Origin: Isoetes taiwanensis
Lineage: Eukaryota; Streptophyta; Lycopodiopsida; Isoetales; Isoetaceae
Length of the DNA: 64,000 nucleotides
Direction of reading: 5' to 3'
NCBI GenBank assembly: GCA_021234155.1
Contig: JAJEKV010000005.1
Coordinates: forward strand, 27,098,570-27,162,569
Under the pieces are notes generated by a model. It did no database searches, was not told the origin of the DNA, and was given only the letters and a program-made list of their open reading frames with translations. Below, one piece after another: positions 41,329 to 53,391 of this stretch (the first letter of the stretch is position 1; each line of letters begins with the position of its first letter). The position numbers were made by a program, and so were the translations under genes.

Positions 41329-42470
41329 TCAGATCCCGTGGTTTCCTCTAGTTCTTGTCCCTTGTATTTGAAGGGCTTGTGCTTCGCCTTTGTACCGGAA
41401 GGTCACTATTTTTATTTTGTCCGTGTTGATCAATCCTGCCTCCAAACAAAACTCTTCTAGTATCCCTAGCATTCGTTGCATTCCTTTGGCTTTGGTCGCC
41501 ATCATACCTAAGTCGTCCCAAGATATAGCATTATTGGGACTTTTGTTCTCCCTATCATTGGTGCCTCCCTCGCTCCCCTCTCCTCGAAAAATTCTCAGAG
41601 CATCTATGTATATCCCAAAAGTGTGGGTGATAGTGGGCATCCTTGCTTTACTCCCCCGTGTCACAATCTATTGCTTTCCCTTCCCCTCTATTTTGGCATA
41701 TACCTTTTGATATAGCCTTGCAATTGATCCTACTAACCCATCTCGGTGCTCTTAGTCCTATTAGTCTAAGTAGGAGCTTATCTCTGGTACTTGTGGTCGA
41801 AGGCTTTTTTTAAAGTCCACGGCAAAGATATGATCTTCTTGTTGCTCTCCTTTGCCTGTTTCTATCATTATCCTTAGGGTCACTAGATGGTCCGTAGTCG
41901 AGTACTCCTGGCGGAAACCAGCCTGGCCTTGTGCTCGAAGCCCTGTTTTACGCCCAACTCTTAGGTTTATTCTAGTGTTTTCCCGGAACCATTTCAAGTG
42001 AATCCGAACCCGACCATGATGGTCCTATAATTACTCGGTTCTTCTCTGTTTCCCCCTTTATGGAGTGGAATTACCTTATTGAACTGCCATCTTTCTGGAA
42101 GGCATGAGTGTATTACCTCATTGAATATTTCTGTTATGATCCCTACTATCTGTGTTTGTACACTTTTCAACATCTCTGTTGTTAGCCCATATAAATCCGG
42201 TGCTTTGTTATCCGGTGCCCATGTAACCTCTTCCTTGGAGAAAGAAGGTTTGTGCCTACCTTCTGGAGCCATGATTGATGCAGCCCCTGTCTTGTATAGA
42301 CGTTCTAGGTATCTTGTCCAGTCTATTTCTATTTCCGTTTCTTCCCCCTCCTCTCCTGTTGATGCACCTGCTTTCGTCTTTGAACCTTTTTTCATATTGT
42401 TCCAGAATTTCTTAGGCCGTTTTTTCAAGTCCTCAGCTAGTCCCCATTGGTGGGTTTTCAGGTCTTGAGC
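41329..42470 (-). pseudogene. LINE-D reverse transcriptase
   Basis: RT blocks in order on the minus strand: LPERWQFNKVIPLHKGGNRE and PSNYRTIM (about 42100-42020), GQAGFRQEYSTTDHLVTL and IFAVDFKK (41930-41805), after a frameshift a Gly-x-Lys/Arg-Gln-Gly-Cys-type region that is now broken (about 41660), then IYIDALRIFRGEGSEGG, and ISWDDLGMMA, in which the expected Tyr-Ala before the Asp pair is altered. The tail LGILEEFCLEAGLINTDKIK matches the region after the RT active site. Confidence 0.8.
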
Positions 42471-43292
42471 TTTCTTCCTTTTCAGTACTTTCACATATTT
42501 GTTCCGTTCTTCTTGGTATGCCTCAGTTCCTCTTGCCTGTTTCACTTTCTTTCTCTGTTCCACGCATGCCTCGTCGAACCATACTGACCTTCGAAATGCT
42601 ATAGCCCTTTTCCCTCTTTCTTTCCTCCCGAATGCTGTTTTTGCTGCTTCTTCCAAGAGGTCATTCATGTCGTTCCCTCTGTCCTTCAGTTCCTCTCCCC
42701 ACTCTTTGTCTCTCATTCTCTTTTCCACCGTGTCTATGAATGCTCCCACTCTGTTTTCTCTGAATTTGACTACCAGTTTGTTCTGTTTACCTCTTCTTTG
42801 CCTTTCTTCTGTTCTTCCACTTGTCGCACTTATTTTGAGCGTGATGGGTCTGTGGCTATCCCTTCCTCCTAACGGCCATTCTCCTAGCTCCATGTTTCCA
42901 ATTTCCCTTATTGCTTCCTCATTTGCTATCACATAGTCCACTATACTGTTCCCGTGGGCGTTTGTACTTGTGAACTGGCCCGAGGCTTGCCACCTTCTTA
43001 GACCATTGCATATAACCATATCTGTAGCTGTACATACCTCTATCAGGGTTTCTCCTCTCGCTGTCACCTCCACTTCGTCTACTGTGTTCCTTTGCCATTC
43101 GTCCTCCCTTCCGGTCTGTTTCCACTGTCCATCCTCATTGTCTATCCCTGCCTTCTGTGCTTGTTCTTGCGCCGTCCTTGCATTGATATCTCCTACTATG
43201 ATCAACGGTCCCTTATCCCTGTGTTTCATGACCACTTCCCCCATGCCTAGTAATTCCAGCTTGTCACATTGAGGTGGATAATACACTATTAA

Positions 43293-44877
43293 GCAAGAAT
43301 TAATTAGTTAGAGAAATTTGGATTTCTCGATGACCTTGAAATAGGTTGTAGTGGCCGTATAAACCGCTAAAAGTTGTCTATGAAGACCTCATTGGTGAAG
43401 CAAAAACATGCAAAAATGTTCGAACAAATCGCCATTGCGATCTTTATGATCATAGATGACCAATATGTGAATATTTTAAGGCACATTTAGAAAATATAGT
43501 GTAGTAATTCTCATTAATTTAGTACACATTAGATTGCAATGATCGCCACTGCGATCTATTGAGATCAGAATTGAGTGCATATTGGACACTCACAAGCAAA
43601 GTAACGTTTATTCTTTCTGTAATTTGAGGTAGCCATAAGATTCTGCATCAATCCACAATTAAATTAAAAACAATATTTTAGCTCAACATAATCGCTGAAG
43701 CGATTTTGCTGAGCAAAACCATCTCCCTCTGCACCCTTTTTGGCTCATCTAAATCGCCATGGCGATTTTGTGGGGCCAAATTGCACCACAGAAACCCTTT
43801 TTTTCTCATCCACATCGCCACAGCGATTTGGTGGAGCCAAGATTTACCACAGAGAAAGCTTTCCTATAATCCGTACAATCTGGGCACAATCAGGCAGCCA
43901 TGAGATATGCAGTCTGCAAAATCATAACATTGTCTGTTCAATTTTGGAGAACTAGAAAATGAAACACAAAAGCGTTAACAAAAAGAGCTCCCTGTATAGA
44001 TTTGCAGGTCGGATTAGCCTTAACACCACAAGATCATCGCCTGATTCTGTGCAAGGATTCTTATAGAAGAATGAAAGCCCGAATAAACTTTCTGTAAGAA
44101 AGGAATTTTTCCGCAAACAATTACAGACCTGCAACAACCTGAAATGGCCAGTAGAGATGGACAAGGAACTCGAAGTTCAATTGCTCTGTTGTCATTAAAT
44201 CGATAGGGGGTATATGAACTTAGATCACCCTGTTTTGCAGTTGCTTCACTTCTCAGACTATGATAAAGCCCTATATTCGTTGCAGACTTGCAGCTGCTAA
44301 GGGTATATCATTGAGGAAGAATCAAGCGCTGATGCATGGCATTCTCTGATCCCGAAATGGACATAATGGATGGGCAGGGGATGAGGGGAACTCGAATAGA
44401 TGCAGAATCTGCACTCTACCTTTATACCCTTAATCTATTGTGTATTTCCTTCATCTGCTCCATCATGTAGGCCTCTCGATCATGCACGTCTCTGTCTGCA
44501 CCACAAAAATGAACTCCAGACTGAGGCTTGTGTTAAATCTTGGAGCTTGCCACTAGAAGTTGCCTGCAAAAAAGCTTGAATAATCGGAGCTATGGCCACC
44601 AGAAAATAGCTAGAGCCGCCTGATGGGAGCCAGAGTTGGAGCCATTGTTGAAGACGCCGGAGTCAAGGAGGCGCTGCAGTCGAAGAGGCGGTGGAGTTGA
44701 AGGGGGCATATTCCATTCAAAATGAGAATTTATCCTGCTCACTTTGGGCGGGATAATTTGAATGGCCCGTAAGCCACTTTATGTTCAATACTACCTTTTT
44801 TACTTTGTGGTGGACCTACGCCTGTCCCCTCGAAATTCTCAAAATATCGTTTTTTTCTCTAACTAATTAATTCTTGC
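43293..44877. mobile_element. Inverted-repeat DNA element (1585 bp) in the LINE-D endonuclease
   Basis: Perfect 24-bp terminal inverted repeats lie at 43293-43316 and 44854-44877 (GCAAGAATTAATTAG.. outward in). The flanking 8-bp sequences ACTATTAA (43285-43292) and ATTATTAG (44878-44885) each differ by one transition from the ACTATTAG expected of the LINE-D codons here, so they are a slightly decayed 8-bp duplication, as in hAT elements. No transposase frame is visible. The left half carries tandem palindromic units (see 43681-43861). The rest is non-coding. Confidence 0.88.
43681..43861. repeat. Tandem units of about 61 bp with palindromic ATCGCC..GGCGAT cores
   Basis: Three diverged units (43681-43738, 43739-43799, 43800-43861) each hold a 14-bp palindrome: ATCGCTGAAGCGAT (43691), ATCGCCATGGCGAT (43753) and ATCGCCACAGCGAT (43814). 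Two more isolated cores lie upstream: ATCGCCATTGCGAT (43428-43441) and GATCGCCACTGCGATC (43541-43556). All are within the inserted element, in its left half. Confidence 0.85.
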
Positions 44878-45305
44878 ATTATTAGTAAATATAATTTCCT
44901 ATAGTCAAGCATTACAATATTCATAAGCATATATCTTTTATTAATGTCTGTTTCTAGAATACATGCTTTTCTGACACTTCTATTCCTAATGTAGCAGGCT
45001 AGCCCTGCACTTCCTCTTCTTGCTTTGTAGTTCTTTTCCCTCCAACATGTGAACAGTGTGTATCCTGGTTCGTCTGGTAGCCTCTTAGCTCTGTGCTCCC
45101 ATGTCTCCACTAGACATATGATATCCCCGGTCCTTCGTCGCGTGTAAAGCTCCTCTCGAATCCCAAGGATATCCCGCGGTTCCATTACCGGATCGCTATT
45201 TATTCCTTCCTTTCTCAGGCCCCCCCCCTCGGTGGTCTAGTTCGCGGTCCTTTCTTTACTGCCTCCTCGCCCTTGCTCCCTGGTCCCCCTGCTCCCTTTG
45301 TCGGG

Positions 45306-46676
45306 TTATGCTTTGTCTAGGTCTTTTCCTATTCTTTTTCCGCTTCCCCACCCTAGGCGTATGCGTTGGGATTTTGGGGTCTGCTTCGTCCACTTGATCT
45401 TCGATATGGTACTCTTTCCCTTATCGTATCTGCTGTCCCTATCCCCTCGTTGCTTCCAATTCGAGATTCCCATCTTTCTTGGGGTCTCAGGGTCCATCAC
45501 GTCTCCTTAGTTGCTTGATCCCCGTGGATGTGTTCTCTCGCCCCTTTGAGATTTTGAGATAGAGTTTTCCATTTTTACCCCCTTGTATTCAGCACTTAAT
45601 TCTCGGCTTTTGCCGGTTCCACATGTAAACCTTGTCTGCATGGTCATTAGGGCCTCTTGTACTTTGGAATTAGTTCTGACTTGAACCCCGCGGATGATTC
45701 TTTCCTTGGCCATGTCCCTCGAGAGTTATATTTATGTGCCTAGCCCTTCCTCTCCATGCATAAGTCTTGCTTTCACCATCACATTCCACGGTGTTCTGGA
45801 AAACATTCTCCGGTATTTTCGGCGTTGACACGGGGCGTGTCCTCGTTAGACCTTCGGCAACCCCTATCAATCTTCGCCATGCTTTTATCCTTTCCTGTTC
45901 CTTGAATTCCAGTATGTGAGGTTTTATCCTATCAAAACTCGCCCGCATCTAGATCTATTTGTTTCTTTTCTAATGTCACCAACCTTTGTATGATTTCCAC
46001 TTTTCTTTCTCTACCCTCGTCCATCCTCTTAGAATTTCCACTCCGTCTCCTCCACCACACCCCCGATCCTCCACTTTTCCTATCGCCTCTTTGTTTTGTT
46101 GTACCAAGCTTTTCCTTGATGTATTTAGCACATCCATCCTCGGCACCACGGTCTCCAATCTTACTTCCATCGTATAGGAAGTCTTGCGGATCTGTTGGAG
46201 TTTCACCTTGGCTCCTCCCGATTCTCGCTTGGCTATCCATTCCTCCCTCCCCTTGCTGTGGTTATACCGCTTCGCCGAACCCTTTTTCCCACCGCTTGCT
46301 TTCTTCTGTGTTTTCCTGATCTTGCCTCTCTTCCGTGGGCTTGTTATATTGTGTTTCGTTATTTATCCGTTCTGGCGTTTCCCTTCACCGCCTTTCATGA
46401 TTTGAATTTCAAATTTCAAAATTTCCCCATCCCAGTCATGGTTAACGGCTACCCGTTTCTGCCCCTTTCTATCGGCGTTTGTTTTTATTGCGGCCGATTT
46501 GTGTGTATTTCCATGATTTTCGTGACTTCCACATATATGTAATATCTTGTTTCTTGATGTATCCTTTTAGTAGTGGGTGTATAACTTTGGTGCACCAATC
46601 GGAGGATTAGATCCTCACTGTCTTGGTGTACGGTTGGGGAGATGTCTCCCACTAACCCGTACTTGGCAACCTCCAT
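45306..46676 (-). pseudogene. LINE-D ORF1-like fragments
   Basis: Five minus-strand open pieces (46676-46485, 46240-45932, 45948-45670, 45713-45507, 45500-45306) read highly charged, Lys/Arg/Glu/Gln-rich protein with no zinc knuckle recognised. Position upstream of the endonuclease suggests the nucleic-acid-binding ORF1 protein. Frames change four times. The family cannot be named. Confidence 0.45.
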
Positions 46677-46799
46677 TTTTCCACTTTCATTTTCATTTTA
46701 TGGGGCCGAAGAGGTTGGTGTCTGTTGCTTAGTGGTAGGCACCAGTCGGTGGGCTATTTCCCACACTGTCCTGGTGTATGGCGGAGACGTCCATCTCAC
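46593..46799 (-). repeat. Two diverged 60-bp units at the LINE-D 5' end
   Basis: 46593-46652 and 46740-46799 share CACCA(A/G)TCGG, CACACTGTC/CACTGTC, TGGTGTA and GGAGA(T/C)GTC.. in the same order and spacing, 147 bp apart. They may be repeated 5' UTR (promoter) monomers, as in some other LINEs. Confidence 0.55.
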
Positions 46800-46800
46800 A

Positions 46801-49800
46801 GTCCCATAGCTTTGCCTCCCCCTATTTGCACCATCTACTCCTATTTCCCTTGTTTATTCGTCTTCGTTCCTCCTTTGTGGTTGTTGTACCTGCACTCATG
46901 TGTAGCATATATACCTTTACTATAAAAAATCAAGATAGACTGCTATCTGCAGTCCAGTTGCAGACCATCATTGGTCCAAATGACTGAAAGTTTAAAAATC
47001 ATTAATGGTGCATCTTAATCCATTTTGATCTCAACTTTCACATATAGTTTACTTGTATGATTCTCTATAGGACAAAATCAATTGATTAGGTTAGCTTGCA
47101 TAATTTAAGGGTAAGATTGAAGCACAAAAAATTGAGAATTTATAGGGTATTTATGACCAATTGAACCTACATGGACTTTCACTTACACCTTTCAAAAATC
47201 ATGTGATCGAAGCTAAAAAGCCATAGTATCATTCTATGGAGAAAAATGGATAAGGCTAGTGAGAGATATATGCTTTATACAATTGGTCTCGAGGACCATA
47301 AATGGTGATGCCTGCTTATATAAATTAAAACCTTAGAAGTAACATGTTACTTTAGCATGCAACTAGAGATTTCTATTGCCAATAAAGATTTGCATCCATA
47401 AAAAATATAATATACAGGAAAGATAACTTACATGTAATATTATTCTACTTGGATGACAATGCTTTATAGCAGTAACACAGATATGAAGTTTATGCTAGTA
47501 AGAAATAAGCAGATTTCATGGTATTGTTTTCAATAAGACCATATAACCTATATAAGAGATTTCTATAATATATCATTTCTCACATTTTGTACTATTTTAA
47601 AGGCATATTTGGGGAAAAGTAGTGTCTCTTTCTACGAACCAAAGAAGCATATATGAAATGTTATGTGGTCTATTTATATATTGTCATGGCTAAAGTTCAC
47701 AACATCCACTTGAATTCATCAATAAACATCATTAACTTAATCATTGTGGAGTTTTGGACCTATAATTATGGAGTTGACCCAACTTTTTATGCTCTAATGT
47801 GTTAATTCAGTTGTTGTACGTCATGTTTGAATTCTAAAAATTGCATAGTTACACCCTAGGTACACTATATGTAAGTTGATAAGAGTTATGTTCTATGTAG
47901 ATATAAATAGAACGCATCATTTATTGCCCACATGGCATTATGGATGGTTGTTATTGGAGCATTTTAACACATACTTTTGTCGAGAATTCTGTATAGTAGA
48001 TTCTTTTAGTAAATATTGAGGTTAACATGACTTATAAACAGTCCGAAAAATCATGAAACTATAGCTCATATAGTTAGCAATTCATGGCCACAAGAATTAA
48101 ATCAAAACTTGTTATAATGAGAGAGAAACAATTCTTGAACCTCAAGCAGCTTTTCTGACCAAAATAGGGTTTGGCGGCTTCCACCGATTTCAGATGATAG
48201 CAAGAAAACATGGGAACATAAAACTCAATGTGTTCTATGATAAACATACAAATACCTCCAATTTTAGCAAGGTTTAGGTCACTTTATGCTAGAAATATCA
48301 ATGAAAGCAGTTCTAGACTGGTGCAAAAACTGCCAAATTCTCCAATGTTTGAGCAATCACCACAAGGTATAGGTGACCCCATTGGTCTTGAAATTCTTAG
48401 AGGTCATTAAGAAACAAGTGAAGACTCAAATGATGGTGGTATATTATAAAATTGAAATTTCCTTAGTGAGTTACATGAGTTTAAGTGGCAGAGGTCATGT
48501 GGGCCAGTTCTGGTCCATGGATCAGGAATGGTCCCAGGGACAGGTCTAGTGTTAAAAGCTCTTTATACCGTTAAATCTTGTCCACAGAAAGCGAGCGCGA
48601 CTATTACTTGGGCTCCATTCCTAATAATTGACATTAAAATTTGTGTTAAGAATAGTATTGTCTTTAGAACAATCAGCAGCAGAGTTTGAAGAATTTTCTA
48701 TTCTTTTCTGAAGAAGGGATTATCTGAAGAAAGCAGGTAAACGAGAAGGTAAGACACATATAGTCTACAAATTTTGCTTGTATATAAAGCACAACAAGAA
48801 GGATCAATTGTCCGGATTGCAAGAAAGACAGTATTTCTTAAACTTCAACAACGATGGAATATCAGGAAGAATGTGCCCACCACCATTAGCAAATCATGCA
48901 ACCTAGAATTTCATCTGTTCTAGATGAATTTGGACACTAGAAACATAATCTATAAAATAAAAAATACCAGAATCGCTACCATTGCATTGTAAGTATTGGC
49001 TTAATAAGCTCTGGGATTGGGAGGACAAAGGACTAAACTCTAAAATCCCGCTGTTGCCGTGCATGCTCTAGCCCTCGACAAAAATTGACTCACAGATTGG
49101 ATTTTGAAGACAAACTCCATCAGACATTGCCTTCCTAGAATCAAGTTGTGCGATCAAAAGCGGTCATTTTAGCAAATTGGGACCTGTGAAAGCTAGTTGG
49201 ATGGGCCGGATGGCATTGTAGGGGAGGGAAACCGCTGGTCGCTAAGACTTAAGCGTGTAATCCATATGCCTCGCTTACATGCTACATAGGCACCTTGTAA
49301 GCCGTGGTGCTCCATATCGCAACATGCCCAAGGAGATGCTCCATAGCTCTATCCTCCTCAAATACCAAACCGCATTACAGCCAACATATGAATCTTCAAA
49401 GTGATGGGGTATAGTACCACAGGTGGCTAAGGCAAGACCTATATAGGCTAAGCAAGATAGCTAATGATGTGGTGTGTAGAGTCATGCATCTAACCCAAAA
49501 TACCAGCACGCAGGTCCCCGAGGTAGACTTAAAAAATAGTACATGAAGAGACTACACAGACAAACAAGATAGAGCTATCGAGGGCAACAAAGACTGCTCA
49601 CGAAGGCTACCTAACTATCCAATCCCTTGTCAATAAGGCGGGGCTTACAAATTACCGCTTTTCAGGGACTAATAAAACAACTTATCTGATCAGAAAAACA
49701 AGCATCAAAATAATCAATGTATAGTTTATGTAAACACATTGGATATTGCTATGAATTATTTTACATAAATGTCTTCTACAAACAACCTTGAATTGATGGT

Positions 49801-49840
49801 CTTTATCAAAAGCAAGAATCTTATATATAATGTTATTGTG
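46801..49840. other. AT-rich intergenic sequence, nothing recognised
   Basis: No ORF above about 65 codons with motifs, no LTR ends, tandem repeats or RNA genes seen. Confidence 0.5.
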
Positions 49841-50400
49841 TAAGTGTTGGACCCAGCCCTAATTTGGCGGCCCAGATTTGATGAAATCAATGGAAGAGAT
49901 GATGCCAATGCAAGATTCTATAGGTTTTTTTTTTTTTTTGCTAGGGTTCGCGAGTTCCGCATTTAGAAGAAAACAAGAAGCTGATTCCGGCTATGTGGGT
50001 ATTTAGAAGAAGGAAGAAGCAGCTTCTGGCTATAGAAGAAGCAAGACGTTGCCGCAAAAGAGCGCCTCTTCTACCTGTCGCTTTCCCGTTATGATCAGAG
50101 CTCTGACAACTAATGGAGATGAAGCCGTTCAGAGCCACAGATCCAGTTAGGGCTCGCCGTTGTTGTGGCTGTCGATTCTACTATTCAATCTTCATCTGCC
50201 AGCATATGGCGAAGTATACCCCAAGACTTCCAAGGTTTTGATGGTGGGATGTGGGCAATGCCGTGAGTTTTGGGTATGGGACCTTCCTTTGAATTTGCTT
50301 GATGAATGTGCAAATCTGGGGATAGCAGGATGGCTAGAGCATGGGCAGCTTAAATTGGGTGTCGGTAAATGAATCAATGGCTGTTCAAGTAATCTTTGCA
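49841..50400. other. Unassigned region with short frames on both strands
   Basis: A 15-T run lies at about 49926-49940, followed by GCTAGGGTTCG. The + frame 50160-50372 (YPKTSKVLMVGCGQCREFWV..) and the minus frame 50138-49941 are not recognised. TGTTGGACCC at 49848 resembles an LTR start, but no partner was found. Confidence 0.2.
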
Positions 50401-52620
50401 GAAATAATTATACAATATGCAGATAAAGTTTGTGACTGTGGAGGCTGTAACCTTTGTAGGGCTATCATGCAAACGTTTTGAAAAGTTCAGTCTTGCGTTA
50501 GTCAGGGTTGCAATTGTTGTAATTCTGTGGCAAGTATTATGCTGTTATCAGATGGGTGACACCCATGGCTGGCAAATGGAACCTATCATCTAAACATTCT
50601 GCAAAATTCTTTCCAGCATGGTTTTGCCGGATTTATGTGGTTAAAGAAGAGACAAACACCCTATGCACACTTTTTGAATTGAGCAGATCACAATCTCTGC
50701 TATTATGCACTCCATAGCTGTTGCAATTCATGGAACTTCTTCGCTTATTGTGCCTTCGCTTACTATGGTGCAGGTGATGATTTTGCTAGATGCAATTTGA
50801 GGACTGCTCAGTGTTTTGGCCCAAAATGTCAGGCTGGATTTTTTCACAGAAGTACCATTTTATCATGAGCAAAGATAAGCTTACATAGCTTGCAATGCCA
50901 TTGCGCTGATACAATGAGCAGTGCAATATGGTGCTAAATTTCAAACTTTAGGTTCTGGAGAGAGATGGTGTAAGGGATCTTCTGGCCCAAGATTTGAATG
51001 GTCCTTCTATGGTCCCCATTTCATTTTCCTTATGAAATTACCTCAGGCCTCCATTTTCTGGGTTGCATCTTCATTCACTCCAAAGGAGCAATTTGTGTAC
51101 AGACTATGATGTTCCACTCTGATCCTATACATACAGGTACTGCCCTTCTCATGGATTTATAAATTTACACAACTTAATTCCGTTTCCATAGTTCAAATGA
51201 TCTTGCAGAGTATCCTTTATTCTCAACTCTCTATATTCAGGCATCTATACTCCAGCCAAAGCTGAATGAGAAATGCAGAAAGGATTACAAAAAATGGTAG
51301 CTCCCACTTTTAATACAGATCTATTAGGACATCAATACTGAACTTATTATATGGGAATCTGGCCAATGGTCAATAGAGTATTAGTGAAAGAATAAGATTT
51401 CTCTGCCTTCTGTTATTGCAGTCTGCTTCTTTCTCTTGCTTATTGTAGAATATGCATTGTCACCATAAGTGGCATTTATCAAATGCATTACTAGGTGATC
51501 TATTTAAATTCTCCAAAACATCTGACTCTAGGATGTATCCTATCTATTTAGAGACTTCTCATTTGAAAGAGTTATTGGTGTGCTTTCAGGATTATAACTG
51601 GAGCTTGCTGCAAAGGGATACACCACTTGAGAAATTTCATTTAATAATTGGCTCCTCACCTTCAAAATGCTTGATTGCTTGGTCATTGCATTTTAGAGTT
51701 GTTTCATTTTTTCTGTAATTGCGCTGGGTTTTGATCATTAAACGGTTTTAGGCAGAAGGTTACAGGATCGCCCATTGGTGCTTCATTGGGGTAATTGATT
51801 GTCAGACTCAAGACAGAAGCCCAAGGTTAAACCTACAAGCAAGACCTCCTTTGCTTCCCTGCTTGGCCGCCGCCACATCCGCCACTTCAACAAACCGGGT
51901 ATGTCGATCTTGTGACATCTCATTAAGTGCTACTGTGCTCACAAACCCAAGGCGCTTGCATGCAACATTGATTGTACACGCTTATTGGAGCAATTATTGG
52001 CATACGTGATCAAGTAGGAATACATGTTAGAGGTGAATCCCACTTAGTTGTCTACTTCCAACAAGTTCATGTGACTAAAACCCATGCTTTGTTTCTATGG
52101 AAAAGAGCGTAAGCTCCACGTATAGCTATAAAATTCTTCTCTTTAGTTTTTATTGAACTTTTTAACATATCTCAAGAGATTGGAAACATCATGTACATGT
52201 GCAATGATGTATTAAAAAGATTCTTCCTATTATTCTAGATGTAGGATGTCATTTTGTGATATCCTGTAAAGGTAAAAACGTTTATATAGGCACAAGGCAT
52301 GCTATTATTAAGCTCAGAAAAGAAAGGAAACATGAACACGATAAACAAAGTATTTTTAATGTTTGCCGAGGAGAATGTAAGTGCATTTAAGCCCCGAATC
52401 AGGGTTCCAATAATATTATGCTTTCATGCTTCACATGATGATGGACATCATTTAATTGATTGGGTACCCAATTTATATATACCTTAGGCATACATCTTAA
52501 CACCTAAACGCATGTTTGCTAGATCGTTTCTCTTCCTTTTCTCTTTCTTTGCATGAGTAGAGTTCCTTTTTGGTCCCACATGGGTACCATAATGATAATC
52601 TAGGTCCTTAAATTTCATAT
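50401..52620. other. Intergenic sequence, nothing recognised
   Basis: The short frames (50921-51109, 51452-51718, 52299-52487) lack recognisable motifs. No repeats of note. Confidence 0.45.
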
Positions 52621-52660
52621 AAGAACGATGTTGGAGTATGTGTGACACAAACGCTTGTTC

Positions 52661-52760
52661 ATATTCCTATTCTTTTTGCTGTGATCAATGTAAGTATTAC
52701 AAAGCTTCTACATTCCTATTCTTTGCTATGGATCAATGTAAAAGTATTACAAAGCTTTTT
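52661..52760 (+). repeat. 50-bp tandem duplication
   Basis: 52661-52710 and 52711-52760 share TATTCCTATTCTTT..GCT.TG, GATCAATGTAA and GTATTACAAAGCTT. They lie in a 64-codon + frame without other features. Confidence 0.8.
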
Positions 52761-52929
52761 AAGAAGAAATGTCGTAAGGCGCAAGATAATTTTAAGATTA
52801 TGAGAGCTATAATTGAAGATGCTAGGCTATAAAACAAATTAACATTTTCAAGTTCTCAACTTACATCATCCCGATTAATATGTACTCCAAATTAGGCTCA
52901 AAGAACGCCACTTCCCTAATATTATTGTT

Positions 52930-53391
52930 TTGATATTGTTTATGTTACCCATGGAAAACGTTGTTAAAGCTTTGAAAAAAAATTATTATAATAAGAAGTT
53001 ACAAAAGTTGGCTTATTACCGCAAGCCCTTCTTATTGCGGGCCAAAACATTTACAAAGTCGGGACTTATGTCTTCAACGCCGGGCACCATTACTAGTGAT
53101 AATATTAAAGGCCTTGCCAAGGAGATGCTGGGCCAGGGAATCATCGCGACTTTTGTTTTTGTGAACTCGAATGTACAATGCAAGTATATTGCGAATCGTT
53201 GTTTGGGCATGAACTTGAATTATATGGTTTTCATTTTTCACGACGCTTTTATGAACTTGAATGTACAATGCAAGTATATTTATGTAAGGCGTGATCCCGA
53301 ATTCTATGGTTTGGCTTTTTCATTGCACTTTTTGTTTGTTGCAATTGACTCCAAGGTGCTGCCTTCAAGCCTTAGATTTGATTTTGCATGA
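52930..53391 (+). other. Unassigned 153-codon open frame with internal repeat
   Basis: This is the longest frame in 46.8-58.5 kb. The N-terminal third is Lys/Tyr-rich (KALKKNYYNKKLQKLAYYRK). A 28-bp repeat (53163-53190 and 53253-53280) encodes N-V-Q-C-K-Y-I twice. No promoter, homologue or domain recognised. The listed start is not ATG-supported (ATT/TTG type), and the first in-frame ATG is at about 52945. It may be a chance frame. Confidence 0.2.

Larger units (their letters stand above)
42471..45185 (-). pseudogene. LINE-D apurinic/apyrimidinic-type endonuclease, interrupted
   Basis: The N-terminal part is at 45185-44886: DIICLVETWEHRAKRLPDE (catalytic Glu in VETW) and RRGSAGLACYIRN, ending in KLYLLI. 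After the inserted element (43293-44877) the frame resumes at VYYPPQCDKLELLG (43284), then GPLIIVGDINART (catalytic G-D-x-N), GNSIVDYVIANEEAI and GGRDSHRPITLKI (S-x-H active-site end, with the Asp before His displaced). It nicks target DNA for target-primed reverse transcription. The following 42,750-42,470 region is a Lys/Arg-rich linker to RT. The two halves share one frame across the insertion once it is disregarded. Confidence 0.85.
40073..46800 (-). mobile_element. LINE-D, non-LTR retrotransposon with pentanucleotide 3' tail
   Basis: Minus-strand element of a type unlike LINE-A to C. From 5' (right): repeated 5' units (46593-46652, 46740-46799), ORF1-like fragments (46676-45306), endonuclease (45185-42700, split by an inserted element at 43293-44877), RT (about 42470-41330) and a C-terminal CCHC region (41113-40403). 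It ends in (ATTCT)n on the minus strand (40073-40118) and not poly(A), as known for RTE, L2 and CR1-like clades. The ORFs are long and well conserved but frameshifted, so it is inactive and moderately young. The exact 5' boundary and target duplication were not found. Confidence 0.8.

Noticed and set aside
42079-43272. + strand frames of 100-145 codons over LINE-D
   Set aside because: They are the antisense of the endonuclease/RT frame, which carries recognised motifs. The + translations are low-complexity Ser/Leu/Pro-rich.
49848-49870. TGTTGGACCC as the start of a copia LTR
   Set aside because: No second copy, PBS or coding remnant nearby.
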